This document shows positions 44,090 through 54,396 of a DNA stretch of 64,000 nucleotides, piece after piece (within the stretch, counting starts at the first letter, position 1; each line of letters opens with the position of its first letter). The notes beneath the pieces were generated by a model. It saw nothing but the letters and a program-made list of their open reading frames with translations, was not told the origin of the DNA and searched no databases. Source of the stretch: Nannochloris sp. 'desiccata' (taxonomy: Eukaryota > Chlorophyta > Trebouxiophyceae > Chlorellales > Chlorellaceae); contig JAGTXX020000001.1 of the NCBI GenBank assembly GCA_019044685.2, forward strand, positions 496,001-560,000, given 5' to 3'. A program made the position numbers and the translations under genes.

Positions 44090-45073
44090 TCAACCTTTCG
44101 ATGCCCTCCACCCAGCTGCAACTGCTTCTTCTTCACTACAGAAGAACTTTTCACCCGCCTTGGTATCTATTTTTGTCGAGTCATAAAAACGACCTCCAGG
44201 TACATGATAGATCTTAGCGCCTTTGGCAGTAACGTTGCCCTTAATTAAACAATTAGTATTAGCATTAGGTAGCAGTGCAGTTGGGGTAGAAGAATATGCG
44301 ACTCCTCCTGCACTTCCCGCCACAGCAGCCTTCTCTCCTTCTTCCACCATCCCCACGGCTGTAGTGACGGGTACAACTACTTCAGGTATTGCTTTACTAG
44401 CACCAGTCCTAGCATTATGTTCTTTTCTCCATTTCTCAGGATTTTCAAATTTCCCAGACCAGATGCCTTTTCTTTCTTCCTGGGCTTGAACTTCTAGTGG
44501 CACATACGCTTGACTGTACCTAGAGTAGGCAACGGCCCAGCCTTCTTTTACTAACCACGCATTCAAATCAAGCCCTTCCTCTAATCTACAAATAGCAACG
44601 CTTCTACCATACATGTCCTTCCTTTTTACAGCACAGCGAACAGGGGCGGTGCCGATTTTTTCTTCTAGAGCATTTTTGGAGGCCGTGCCACATTCGTAGG
44701 CTTTTCCAGCTGAGGTACAGCTTTGTTTGCTTTCTGGGGCGTCGATACCAAAAAGACGGATGCGGGTACCGTTGACAACTATTGTATCGCCATCTATAAT
44801 TCTAGGAATTCCAAAAACTTCTTCTTTGCCGAGAGCTGGCGGGGCGGTGATTAAAAGGAATGAAGCGGTCAGAGAAAGGCCAAATTTAGCAGTTGATTCA
44901 CTAAGTTTAAGATGCCATGGTTTGAGACTTATTCGCGATTCAGAAACAATGCAGCAAATAGGTTTATGTCTGATAATGCGCTGTGGCTTCTCAGATGTTG
45001 ATCTCAGAGAATTTCGAGATGGCACCGCTAATCTGGGCATTAAACAAGACGATAGCGACATGGAGTAAGGCAT
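44090..45073 (-). CDS. Staphylococcal-nuclease-like (thermonuclease) protein with bacterial-style C-terminal motif, likely plastid lumen or membrane
   Basis: A 327-residue intronless protein. A long leader (Ser/Arg-rich, then the hydrophobic FGLSLTASFLLITAPPALG) suggests two-step plastid targeting or a membrane anchor. The SNase domain is intact: RIIDGDTIVVNGTRIRLFGI, DAPESKQ, and YGRSVAICRLEEGLDLNAWL, including the catalytic Arg/Glu/Arg positions. A linker of about 60 residues leads to a C-terminal motif, NCLIKGNVTAKGAKIYHVPG and FYDSTKIDTKAGEKFFCSEE, EAVAAGWRASKG, which occurs in bacterial secreted nucleases and related proteins. The family cleaves DNA and RNA and needs calcium. The domain pairing suggests bacterial ancestry, possibly cyanobacterial or horizontal. 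Divergent from the IGHMBP2-like gene. Confidence 0.87.
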   Translation of the reverse strand: MPYSMSLSSCLMPRLAVPSRNSLRSTSEKPQRIIRHKPICCIVSESRISLKPWHLKLSESTAKFGLSLTASFLLITAPPALGKEEVFGIPRIIDGDTIVVNGTRIRLFGIDAPESKQSCTSAGKAYECGTASKNALEEKIGTAPVRCAVKRKDMYGRSVAICRLEEGLDLNAWLVKEGWAVAYSRYSQAYVPLEVQAQEERKGIWSGKFENPEKWRKEHNARTGASKAIPEVVVPVTTAVGMVEEGEKAAVAGSAGGVAYSSTPTALLPNANTNCLIKGNVTAKGAKIYHVPGGRFYDSTKIDTKAGEKFFCSEEEAVAAGWRASKG

Positions 45074-45306
45074 CGCAATTATTGGGATTTATTAAGTAGT
45101 GTAATGGCTTCAGAGTCAGAAAAGGTTGGCTTTTAATCGCTTAGCTTGTTCAACAGCTGCGCAGATAATGCTTCGGCCACTCATTCTCTCCAAATTTATA
45201 TTGATAATATTATTAGATAGTTACTAGATACTATGATAGTGACAATAATACTGCCCTAAACACATTCTGTAGTATTTTTCAAAAAAAAGTGATCGAGAAT
45301 TTTGAC

Positions 45307-48090
45307 ATGCCATCAGCTGCAAAAGCCAAAAGGGAGGCTGCCAAGGCAGAAAAATCAAGCCAAAAATCACACCCTTTAAAAATCACTGAGATCCCAACGA
45401 ATCCCCAAGGAGAAGTTCCTCCCCAGGTGCAGCTCATATTTCCTTCAACGCTCACTGCCCGCCAGCGTGCTATCCTCCATGCCGTGGGGGAGCAGTATGG
45501 CCTTCCTCACGTCAGTACAGGAGAAGGAGACGACCGCAATCTGACCCTTGGAACGTCCAAAGATGAGTCCAGTGTCATAGATTTAGGCAAAGACGGTGGT
45601 GGCTGTGGTAACCGTACTACTACTAACTGCACCGCCCCTCTAGCTGATGCTATATTAATCTGTTTGCTTGAAAAGCATCTCAAAATTGACGCTACACCTA
45701 TCTTTGCTGAGAAAAGCCAGTCATCTATAGGCAGGAATGGTAAATTTAGTAACAAAGACCAGGCAGGATCTTCTGCTGCTCCAAGAATTGGTGGAATAAT
45801 TACCCCTAGCAAACGCACTGATTTATCCCAATTTATCTCTTCAATGGAAGCTCTGGTTGAATTAGAGCGTCGTGCAGAAGTGGCTGCAGCAGAAGAATCT
45901 CTCTCTTCAGCCACACCCGAACAGGCACAAGCAAAAGGAAGGGCGTTGCTTAATTTGCGACTCGAAGGTGCTGAAGGTGGCTTATTAGGCAGAACGCTAC
46001 TTACCCTTGTGCGTAATAAACTAGGTAGCTCTGGAGAAGAAACTCTACCTCCGCATAAGTTCTCTCCGCATGATATAGTCAGAATACGGGCAGCCAAAGG
46101 AGGGGGAGCGGGAGACAGTGGCTCTGGTGCCGGCAATGCTGATGGTGGTAGTAATGCTGCTGGAGTTTTAGCTCAGGGGGTCGTGTACAGAGTACGAGAA
46201 ACTTCCATTACTGTAGCAGTCGATGATTACCCAGACGAAGGGCTTGACGTCCCATTAAAGATAGAGAAACTGGCTAACGAGGTCACCTACGATAGATTAA
46301 AAATGGCGTTGAAATGTTTGCATAGCGTGGGTAATGATGGCCAAGGGCCTGCTACTCCACTAGTTGACGTGTTATTTCATGGTAGAGAACCACAATTTAG
46401 CAGGGCTGGTATTAATCGGGGCAAGACCCTGGAAAGTGAGGCAGATGCAGCAGCGGCTGTAAATAAGAAAGAAAAGTGGATGCCATTTAATTCAAATTTA
46501 GACGAGTCCCAAAAAGCTGCAGTGGATTTAACCTTATCTGCAGTAGATATTGCACTTATACAAGGCCCTCCAGGTACGGGTAAGACCACCACAGTGGTAG
46601 AAATTATCATGCAAGAGGTTGCTAGAGGGAGCAGGGTACTGGCATGTGCCGCTTCAAATATCGCTGTTGATAATCTAGTAGAGAGACTTGCTGCACAGAA
46701 ACTTACTACGAGTACTAGCAGCAGTAATCGTTCTGGCAGTGGTCATGGTAGTAGTAACCCTAAAGGTGTTGGCGGCGGCGGGAAAGCGGGGAATGCTTGT
46801 AGTAAAGGAATCAACATAGTGAGGGTCGGTCACCCCGCTCGGCTTCTTCCCGCTGTTCTAGATTCCAGTCTCGAAGCAAAAGTTCTTCGCAGCGACGATT
46901 CTGCACTAGCTAAAGACTGTCGTAAAGAAATTAAAGACTTAAATGCCCGGATATTAAAGCTAGGTCGACGTGATAGGGCAGAGAGGACGTCTATTAGAAA
47001 AGAATTGAGAAAACTGGCAAAAGAAGAACGGCAACGGCAACAAAAGGCGATCACCGCTGTTTTGAATAATGCCTCGGTTATTTGTGCTACTTTGACTGGT
47101 GTCGGAAGTCGGCAATTAGAAAAAGTGCCTCCATTTGATGTAGTTGTAATAGACGAGGCTGCACAAGCGTTGGAACCAGCCTGCTGGGCAGCTCTTCTCC
47201 GTGGCCGTCGTGCCATCCTTGCTGGAGACCATCTTCAACTCCCACCTACAGTAACTTCCGAAGAAGCCGCTAAAAAGGGCCTTTCTTTAACTTTATTTGA
47301 ACGGGCACATAGCCTTTGGGGTGGTACTGCTGCCGTAATGCTGACTGTACAGTACCGAATGAATGTGTCTATTATGAACTGGTCATCTGAAGAGATGTAC
47401 GATGGGAAGGTTACAGCACATAATTCAGTTGCTGGACATACCTTGCACGATCTGATATTTCTGCCATTGGCAATGGGAACGACGTCGGCTGGCAGAGGTG
47501 GTGGTAAAATAGCAGAAAAGGAATCTAATAAGGATGCAGAGAATAATAATGATTATACTAATGATAACGTATTACCGGTGCTTTTATTGATAGATACAGC
47601 AGGGTGCGAGATGGAAGAGGCACTCGAAGACGGAGGAGAGAGTAAATTAAATAGGGACGAAGCTGAAGTAGCTATAGCTCATGTCCAAAGATTGCTTGAT
47701 TCGGGGATGAATCCCTCAGAAATTGGAGTTATTACACCGTACGCTGCACAGGTAGGTGCTTTACGAGAACTCCGTTCTGAAAAATTGAGATTACCGCAGA
47801 GTGGTAATGGTGGTGAAAGTCCTCAGGCAGTTGAGATATCTACAGTAGACGGATTCCAGGGCCGTGAAAAGGAAGCTATTGTCATCTCAATGGTAAGGTC
47901 AAATACTAGTGGAGAGGTGGGTTTCTTAGCTGACAATAGAAGGATGAACGTGGCTGTTACCCGTGCACGCCGCCAGTGTGTCATAGTTTGTGATAGCGAT
48001 ACAGTTAAGAATGATCCGTTTTTGAAGAGGTTGGTGGAGTATTTTGAAGAAAATGGCGAGTATGCCAGTGCTGCCGAGTATGTTGATTGA
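45307..48090 (+). CDS. UPF1-like SF1 helicase, IGHMBP2/SMUBP2 group
   Basis: A 927-residue intronless superfamily 1B helicase. Motifs in order: [20 protein letters not shown] (Lys about 426), AASNIAVDNLVERL, VVIDEAAQALEPACW (Asp about 616), ILAGDHLQLPPTV, VQYRMN, STVDGFQGREKEAIVISMVR, and NVAVTRARRQCVIVCDS. An N-terminal Lys/Ala-rich stretch and a stalk and beta-barrel region typical of the UPF1-like group precede the core; Gly/Ser-rich insertions occur near residues 270-285 and 475-500. IGHMBP2 proteins unwind RNA and DNA and associate with ribosomes or tRNA. No R3H domain or AN1 zinc finger, found in animal IGHMBP2, is visible. The ATG at 45307 is the first in frame. Confidence 0.88.
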   Translation: MPSAAKAKREAAKAEKSSQKSHPLKITEIPTNPQGEVPPQVQLIFPSTLTARQRAILHAVGEQYGLPHVSTGEGDDRNLTLGTSKDESSVIDLGKDGGGCGNRTTTNCTAPLADAILICLLEKHLKIDATPIFAEKSQSSIGRNGKFSNKDQAGSSAAPRIGGIITPSKRTDLSQFISSMEALVELERRAEVAAAEESLSSATPEQAQAKGRALLNLRLEGAEGGLLGRTLLTLVRNKLGSSGEETLPPHKFSPHDIVRIRAAKGGGAGDSGSGAGNADGGSNAAGVLAQGVVYRVRETSITVAVDDYPDEGLDVPLKIEKLANEVTYDRLKMALKCLHSVGNDGQGPATPLVDVLFHGREPQFSRAGINRGKTLESEADAAAAVNKKEKWMPFNSNLDESQKAAVDLTLSAVDIALIQGPPGTGKTTTVVEIIMQEVARGSRVLACAASNIAVDNLVERLAAQKLTTSTSSSNRSGSGHGSSNPKGVGGGGKAGNACSKGINIVRVGHPARLLPAVLDSSLEAKVLRSDDSALAKDCRKEIKDLNARILKLGRRDRAERTSIRKELRKLAKEERQRQQKAITAVLNNASVICATLTGVGSRQLEKVPPFDVVVIDEAAQALEPACWAALLRGRRAILAGDHLQLPPTVTSEEAAKKGLSLTLFERAHSLWGGTAAVMLTVQYRMNVSIMNWSSEEMYDGKVTAHNSVAGHTLHDLIFLPLAMGTTSAGRGGGKIAEKESNKDAENNNDYTNDNVLPVLLLIDTAGCEMEEALEDGGESKLNRDEAEVAIAHVQRLLDSGMNPSEIGVITPYAAQVGALRELRSEKLRLPQSGNGGESPQAVEISTVDGFQGREKEAIVISMVRSNTSGEVGFLADNRRMNVAVTRARRQCVIVCDSDTVKNDPFLKRLVEYFEENGEYASAAEYVD

Positions 48091-48309
48091 AAAAAATTAC
48101 ATGTAAGAAGTTACGCCGGTGAGATGGCAGCCTGCGGGGCAAGCTTTTAGTTGAAGTTTAATGAGCTTCATCGATTATCTTAATTCGTATATTTCATTTG
48201 TTAATTTTTTATGTAAAAGTGGAGAATAGATTATAAAATATGGATTTGAAAATCGTGTTGCAATGCGTGCCCCAAAATTTGATGTGAATTTGGTTAGAGA
48301 AGATTAGAT

Positions 48310-50805
48310 ATGACGAAAGGTTCATTGGACAAAGCGGGCAAAGTTCTGTACAGAACACTTTTAAAAGCGTAAGATAAACTAAGCACATTGTTGGAATCTC
48401 TGCTCGAAAATTGTAATTTTGTCAAAAACGTGTCTGCATTATTGCCTGATCACCGCCGCCTCTCTTTTTACAGAGCCAGAACTTTCGATGAACGCCCAGC
48501 GACTAAAGCCCTTATCTGCAGAGGTCTTGGCCCTCCTTTACCTGAACCTCTCGACACAGCAGTCGCTGCTTTTCTCGGAGATCAACGATGTTTTTTTTGG
48601 CCCTCACCGCTCGCCCCACAGTCAGTTGTCGAGGCTGTAAAAATATCTTTTAGATTTCCTACGATGTCTGAGCCCACAATAGATGGAGGATTTCAAGGTC
48701 TTCGATATTTAAGTGCTCTTCTAAATATCGCTAAAAATAGTGGCATGCTAGAAACTAATACAATAGTAGAGTCTTCTTTCTTAAACAAAAAGACAAAATC
48801 TGGAAATGATCTTTTGGAGATTTCCCAACCACGACCTGGTGCGCTTCTTATAGCTCACCCATGTCTACCAGATTGGTTTTCCCGTACAGTGGTACTCCTT
48901 GGTGATCATGCACCTGCTACTACAACTCTCGGTCTTTGTTTGAATAAGCCTTGGGGCGGGGACGTTTTAGATTTGATAGCTCAGGGGCGGAAAGCTGGTG
49001 CTGGTAATTTAGGTCTTGATCTAAGTAGTAGCAGCAGTAGTGGTGGGGGTGGGGGTGGTGGTGATAGTAACAGTGCTTTTAGTGGTAGTTTGAGTAGGGT
49101 TAGCGCTAGCGCTAGTGGAGCTGGTGGTGGTGTGAAAGAAGAGAGATATGTGTTTAGCGGCAGGAACAAAAGAAATGAAAGCAGTACGGATAGTACGAGT
49201 ACTGCTCCAAGGTTAAGAGGAGCGAGTTTCCCTCTAAGGAATGCAATTGTGCTTAACGACGTGACCGAAGGGAGCAGTGACTATGACAGCAGCAGTGAGA
49301 TGGAATTAATAGAAGATGAAGATATAGAATATTTCAGTTCTGATTTTAGTGACGAGGATGCCGAGGGTCCTGCACAACTGCGATTACAAGACCTAGAAAA
49401 CTATCTTGATGAGAAAGAAAATGGTATAACGAGTGATGAAGAAGATAATGGTAGTCTAGTAGAGGGTTTAGAAGATGAAGAGGAAGATGAAGAGGAGGAA
49501 CAGCGGCGAGAGCGGTTATTCGAAGCGTTAAGTCTCTTTCCCAACAATGGCCCTCCTTCTTTTTCCTCCTCCTTCTCCTCCTCCTCCTCCTCCTCCTCGC
49601 TAGGTGGTGTTTCTAATGTTGACGCTTCTGAAGAAGGTGTTGAGCTTGTTTTTGAAACTGATGATGAAGAAACAATGAAATTAATCGCTGCTGCTGCGCA
49701 TGCTTTGACCGAAGGATGGGATCATCGAACTCGTGGTGGAGTCTCTGAGGGTCACATTCCCGGTAATGGGAATAAAGATATTTCAGATATGTCCGTACTT
49801 TCCAAAGAAGCGATGGCTGCTATTGATCAGTTAGGAGATGGGCCACAAAAGGAGGCATTAATGTCGATGTTGGATGCACTGGGAACGGCACATAAGCGGG
49901 TAGTCGCTTCAGCTCAACGACAACGGGGAGAGGGAGGTACAGAAGAAGGAGAGAATAAAGGAGGCTTAATTTTGCCGTTTGCTCTACCTCCCCCGGATGA
50001 AGAACAATTAGCTGAGCAATTATCTTCAGTGCTTAGAATACATGGTGGTAGAGCCACATTCTCAGCAGGAGGAAGAAGGCACAGCATTGCTAGTGGAGGG
50101 TGCGCAGGGGGGGGTGGCAGTGGTGACAACAAGGACAAAAGCACAATCACTATTGATAATCCTTATACAGAGTCATCAAGCGCCCTTATTACAACACAAT
50201 CACTGCTCCCGCAACAACAACAACGGCCATCTGCTACAATCACCCCTAAAGAATTAATGGCCATGTCACCTAGGTCTCAAGTTTATCTAGGCGGGCCGCT
50301 ACCCGGGGTCTCTGTTTTGCACACCCGTGGCAGCGCATTAGGTGGAAAGGCCATCCTTGGAGATGTTAGTAGTGGGAATGATAGAGTAGTTATGTTTGGG
50401 ACGGATGCAACACTTCCTCAAGCAGCAGCAGCATTAGCTCCGCAAGATCAGGACTACAGCGCTGAAGAGCAGCAGGGTGGTGTCAATGAGTCTGGGGGGG
50501 GCGCAATATCACCTGAGCAGCTTCGATTCTATCTAGGAAGTTCTCAATGGGCTCCAAATCAGTTACAACAGGAGGTATTACGAGGATCTTGGACTATGAT
50601 CCAATTAAATCCTTCAGTCGCTGCAGACGTCTTTGAGGCTCTTAGTGGAGGTCTTGGGAATGAGGGTAAGCCTACTAAATTAAATCCTTCTGAAGTACAA
50701 GCAGAAGCGTGGCAGCGTATACTTGGTATAATAAGTCCTGCGCATGCTGCGTTGGCTGCTGTGCCTGAATCAGCCTGGCGTGAATTGCAAGAACTGGAGA
50801 TTTGA
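48310..50805 (+). CDS. YqgE/UPF0301 (DUF179) protein with LYR-like start and a giant insertion
   Basis: Exons 48310-48368 and 48474-50805 give 796 residues. Joined, the start reads GSLDKAGKVLYRTLLKAART then FDERPATKAL, an amphipathic basic helix with the LYR triplet followed by F, as in mitochondrial LYR proteins. The DUF179 fold begins near residue 138 (QPRPGALLIAHPCLPDWFSR, TVVLLGDHA, LGLCLNKPWGGDVLDL), is interrupted at about residue 185 and resumes near 615 (SPRSQVYLGGPLPGVSVLHT ... RFYLGSSQWAPNQLQQEVLR, GSWTMIQL). The insertion of about 430 residues is acidic and low-complexity, with Gly, Ser and Glu runs, including a TCC microsatellite encoding Ser. Function of YqgE proteins is not settled. 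The intron has GTAAGA and a TCTCTTTTTACAG acceptor. Confidence 0.8.
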
Positions 50806-51018
50806 TTTTACAAGGAGTCTGATAGTTTATCGTAGTCAAGTGGTATTTTACTTCTTCCCTTTATTACAAAGCTAGTATATTTACATAGAGGGTTAATTAT
50901 AATGTGCTTACTACTAGTGTACAAACAGGAGAAATACCTGTAGAGGCCCTCCTAACTTTCTGTTTAATTGCCTAGTTCTTAAAAGGATACGTTCCAACCC
51001 GCTGCTGCCTCATCATAA

Positions 51019-52523
51019 TCACATTCCAGCTGGCATGGTATAATCATATTCGATCGTAGGCACTACTGAAGAAATAAACTTCAAGAACAACACCATATAA
51101 TGCTCAATCTTAAACTCATTAACAGTTTTAATTGAAGCAGAACTGCTACCGACATCCCCCCTGCTATCCAAGTTGTTTCCCTCCTCTTTTTCTTGTCCTT
51201 CCCCTCCAGTCACCGCTTCTTTACTGTCACCATACCCAGAGATCCTTGCCGCCAACCGGTGCATCGTCTCAGCATGCCTACAAGGATGAATAGACACCAC
51301 TTTGCCCCCTAAACTACGATGAGGGTGTGGTTCAACCGACACCGTCTTTCTTTCTTTGTGAGAAAAGTAATCACTCATCACGTCTTCCAAGACTTCATTT
51401 TGAGTTAACGGGGTGCGGTTTTCGCTATATCCGATCAACCAAAATCGAGGCACGTGGTAATAGTTGTCGTATGAGATGAGTAAGTCGTACGTACGACAGG
51501 CAAGAACGCCAGACGGGGCAGCAGCGGTGGCGGTAGTGGTGGTGGTTGCTGGTTGCAAAGGAGCCACTGCATCGTCGTCTTCATCTTGATTTGCATTTAA
51601 ATCCAAATCGCTGATATCAGGAATCCTTTCTTCCTCTTCTGGCTTTATAATACCTCCTACTTTTTCACCAACATCGCCACCGCTCTGAGCGGTTTGGCGG
51701 AGTTTAGCTTGTCTTTCTTCATCGTCGTCGTCGATATCAGGAATGGTATACTGATTACTAGCAAGACCACCACCAGTCCTAGTACCACCACCACTACCAT
51801 CACCACTCACTACTCCAGAGGTATGCTGGATACTGGGCAGCTCCTCAAAGGAGTCGAGTTCTTCTTCGACATCGGCAGCAGAAGTGGTAGCAATCCAGTC
51901 TCCTCCCTCTACATCTTCACCAGTAGCGCTAGGGCTCGCGTATTCAGCGTAGTTGAGATAAGCAGACGCTCTTTGAAGGCAAGGAACTGCGAAAGAAATA
52001 GCAGTAAAAAACCGGGGACGTATAAAAAAAGTGTCACAGACTAAGTGCTTCTTTACTAGTTTCTTACCATTCCTTGTGATTAAGTACTGTTTCCCAGGGG
52101 GGAGGAAATTCCGGCGCTTACTTGCATCCCCACCTTCCCTGCAATTAAATCAATTTTCTAAAAGGTAAGTTTGTGTGAGGCCGAGGATCAACCTTTTGCA
52201 AAATTCTGTCAAAGTTTCAACCTAGAAACGACAACTGCATGCATGTCTAGGTCACATACCAAGACCATGTAGGACAAGTCTGCACCAAATAATCGCCAGC
52301 AAGGACAAATTCCTCCGGAGTGAGCACCTGCAGAAAGAGATTCGAATCCCCAACGAGATCACAACGCAACCTAGCCAACAAACAAGAAACGCCCTCGGCA
52401 CCCTATCTTCACTTGTCAAAAGCAGTATTTACTCACCCCTTTTTCTTTAAACTGCGAATGGGATAGAGGGGGAAGTAAATTCTCAACAGTGTTCTTATAG
52501 AAATTGTACAGATGTTTTTTCAT
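51019..52523 (-). CDS. ATG3: ATG3, E2-like enzyme for ATG8 lipidation
   Basis: Four exons, 52437-52523, 52260-52327, 52068-52138 and 51019-51986, encode 397 residues. The joined N-terminus, MKKHLYNFYKNTVENLLPPL ... FKEKGVLTPEEFVLAGDYLV then CPTWSWEGGDASKRRNFLPP, follows ATG3 family order exactly. The catalytic Cys is in SIHPCRHAETMHRL (Cys about 311), the family HPC motif. The closing HYMVLFLKFISSVVPTIEYD and YTMPAGM are typical. The middle flexible region (about residues 125-220) is acidic and Gly-rich. ATG3 transfers ATG8 to phosphatidylethanolamine on the growing autophagosome. Introns are GT-AG, all in the first 80 codons, and preserve phase. Divergent from nothing close; its 5-prime end lies near the LUC7 3-prime end. 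Confidence 0.96.
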
Positions 52524-52816
52524 TGCTGCAATATGAGAAAATGTCCGTAGGGCATGTGTCCTCGAAACCAATTTTTATTCCCTAGGTTTAGAAAACAGTT
52601 CAGTTTCGAAGATATCTTTCGGTTTAGTTCTGGCAGTAGCTGGGCAACTCTCCCACCTGCTTTGGCGCCTTGAAGAGGTTATGAGCAGTGAGCACCACCC
52701 CAACTCTGGTAGCCAATTCTTCTCTGAAAGAGTAAAGTAACGTCTGTCTATTGCCATTACATAGTAATATAGTATTGAAAATAAAATTGCAATAAAGACG
52801 GCTTACTATCATCATC

Positions 52817-54028
52817 TTACTGCACCTCGCCTTCTTCGGGGGAGCGGTGCCTTTCCTCTTCTTTCTTTTCACCTTGGTCTTTCTTCCCGCTCGTACTCAG
52901 ACCACCACCACCACCAGTAGCAGCAGCAGTATACTTCTCTTTATCCTCGACATCTTTACTACGGCCACCACTACGATAACTAGACTTTCGATCTCTATAC
53001 CTATCCCGACTCCGACTTCTGCTACGACTTTTGCTACGACTCCGACTTCTCCTTCTCCGTGTATCTCTACTTCTCGACCTGCTACGTGATCTATCCCTGT
53101 CCCTGCGAGATTTTCTCCTATCCCTCCCTCGTCTATCTTCATAATCACTCCCACCACCGCCTCTTCTACCAGAGGGTGAATCTCCACGACTTCTTCTCCC
53201 ACCGCCACCACCGCTGCGTTTTGACATCAAATCACGGAGCATAGCATGCATTTCATGCAATTTCTTCCATGCGTTATAATTCCTTCCAGCATGATGATCT
53301 CTTAACCTCGTTTCTTCATCATTAATTATCAACCCAGAGATAGGACAGACTGATTGAACCAATCCCCGGGCAATATTATTTCCCGCCTTGGCTTCGAATT
53401 TTTTTCCTATAAAAACCTTCTTTTCTTTGAGCAAATCAGCTTCTTTCATAACCACTTCCGCTGCGTCGATATCGCCTTGTTCACCTAAATCGCCTGCTTT
53501 CCCTAGAAGATCATTAATTTGTCTATTGATGTTCTCTATCGTGTCGATATCATCGTAAGACGGTTTTTGCGTTGCTTCCAGGCGGCGAGTGTTTGAGTCT
53601 ATCCTTCTTCTTAAATCTGACAACAGCCGCTCTAATTTGCGTAATAAATCACGTTCATAGCCGTAATATTCTTTATCTTTCTCATCTAAGGACTCCCACT
53701 CGATTTTACAGGCCTCGTCGTGGACAGAAGGACACTCGCCAAGATCATTTTTTGTGCGTCGGAATTCCTCATAGGGGCAAAAACCACAGAGAAAGTATTT
53801 ACAGACGTCTGAATCGGTAAATTTACGCTTCTTAGGTCTGCAGAGAAAATTTTACGGGGGGGGGTTAGGTAAGGTATTTGGATGCATCAAGTATAGGAAG
53901 AGTGGCGAAAGAAAGATGGGACATGTGAGCGGGAATTATTAAACTTACTTCACTTTTTCCTTTTCTTGATTGGAAAGGTTGCGATCGCTGCCCATGAGCT
54001 GATCCAACATCGCACGCATTTCGTCCAT
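52817..54028 (-). CDS. LUC7-like U1 snRNP-associated splicing factor
   Basis: Exons 53949-54028 and 52817-53837 give 366 residues. The first part (MDEMRAMLDQLMGSDRNLSN) and zinc finger 1 (KYFLCGFCPYEEFRRTK...CPSVHDEAC) fit the LUC7 family, as do ERDLLRKLERLLSDLRRRID and NRQINDLLGKAGDLGEQGDI. Finger 2 (VCPISGLIINDEETRLRDHH ... YNAWKKLHEM) lacks the second Cys and the final His of the usual C2H2 pattern. The C-terminus is a long RS/RD domain with Gly runs and a DRYRDRKSSYRSGG stretch. LUC7 proteins help U1 select 5-prime splice sites. The stop (CAG TAA) overlaps a GTAAGA splice donor; splicing to 52624-52723 would replace the stop with 33 further residues (EELATRVGVVLTAHNLFKAP...). Confidence 0.92.
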
Positions 54029-54396
54029 AGTGGAGCACGCCTACTCACAGCGCCGGTTGCAGGCGCTGTGGATCTAAAATAAATGTTTAAAATTTGTGAT
54101 GAAACAAAGGTTTTGACAGCTAAGCGCCGTGCGCTGCTTTCTTGAACTCGACCTGAAATCTAGAATTTAATTTAATGTTCTGATTTTCGATCAATCAAGT
54201 AAATAAAGGGAAAACTAAGATCATTCTTTTTTGCAAAAAAGTTGAAGAGTTTGAAAGACATTACCTAGCTGGTTTTACTGATTAAAAAGTCATAAATGGA
54301 ATATGTATAAGCTGCTGAGAAAGTCAACTACAGAAACATAGGCCACGGCTCACCTACAAGAACTCGAACCCATTTGACTTTTTAAAAACTAGCACC
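54029..54396. other. Intergenic divergent promoter region (LUC7 / ZNHIT1)
   Basis: 368 bases between two divergent nuclear RNA and chromatin genes. No repeat, tRNA or exon recognised; a T-loop-like string near 54355-54375 was rejected. Confidence 0.5.

Noticed and set aside
54355..54375. T-loop-like GGTTCGAG on the minus strand, considered as part of a tRNA
   Set aside because: Flanking bases do not form a 5-bp T stem and no acceptor or D arm is present.
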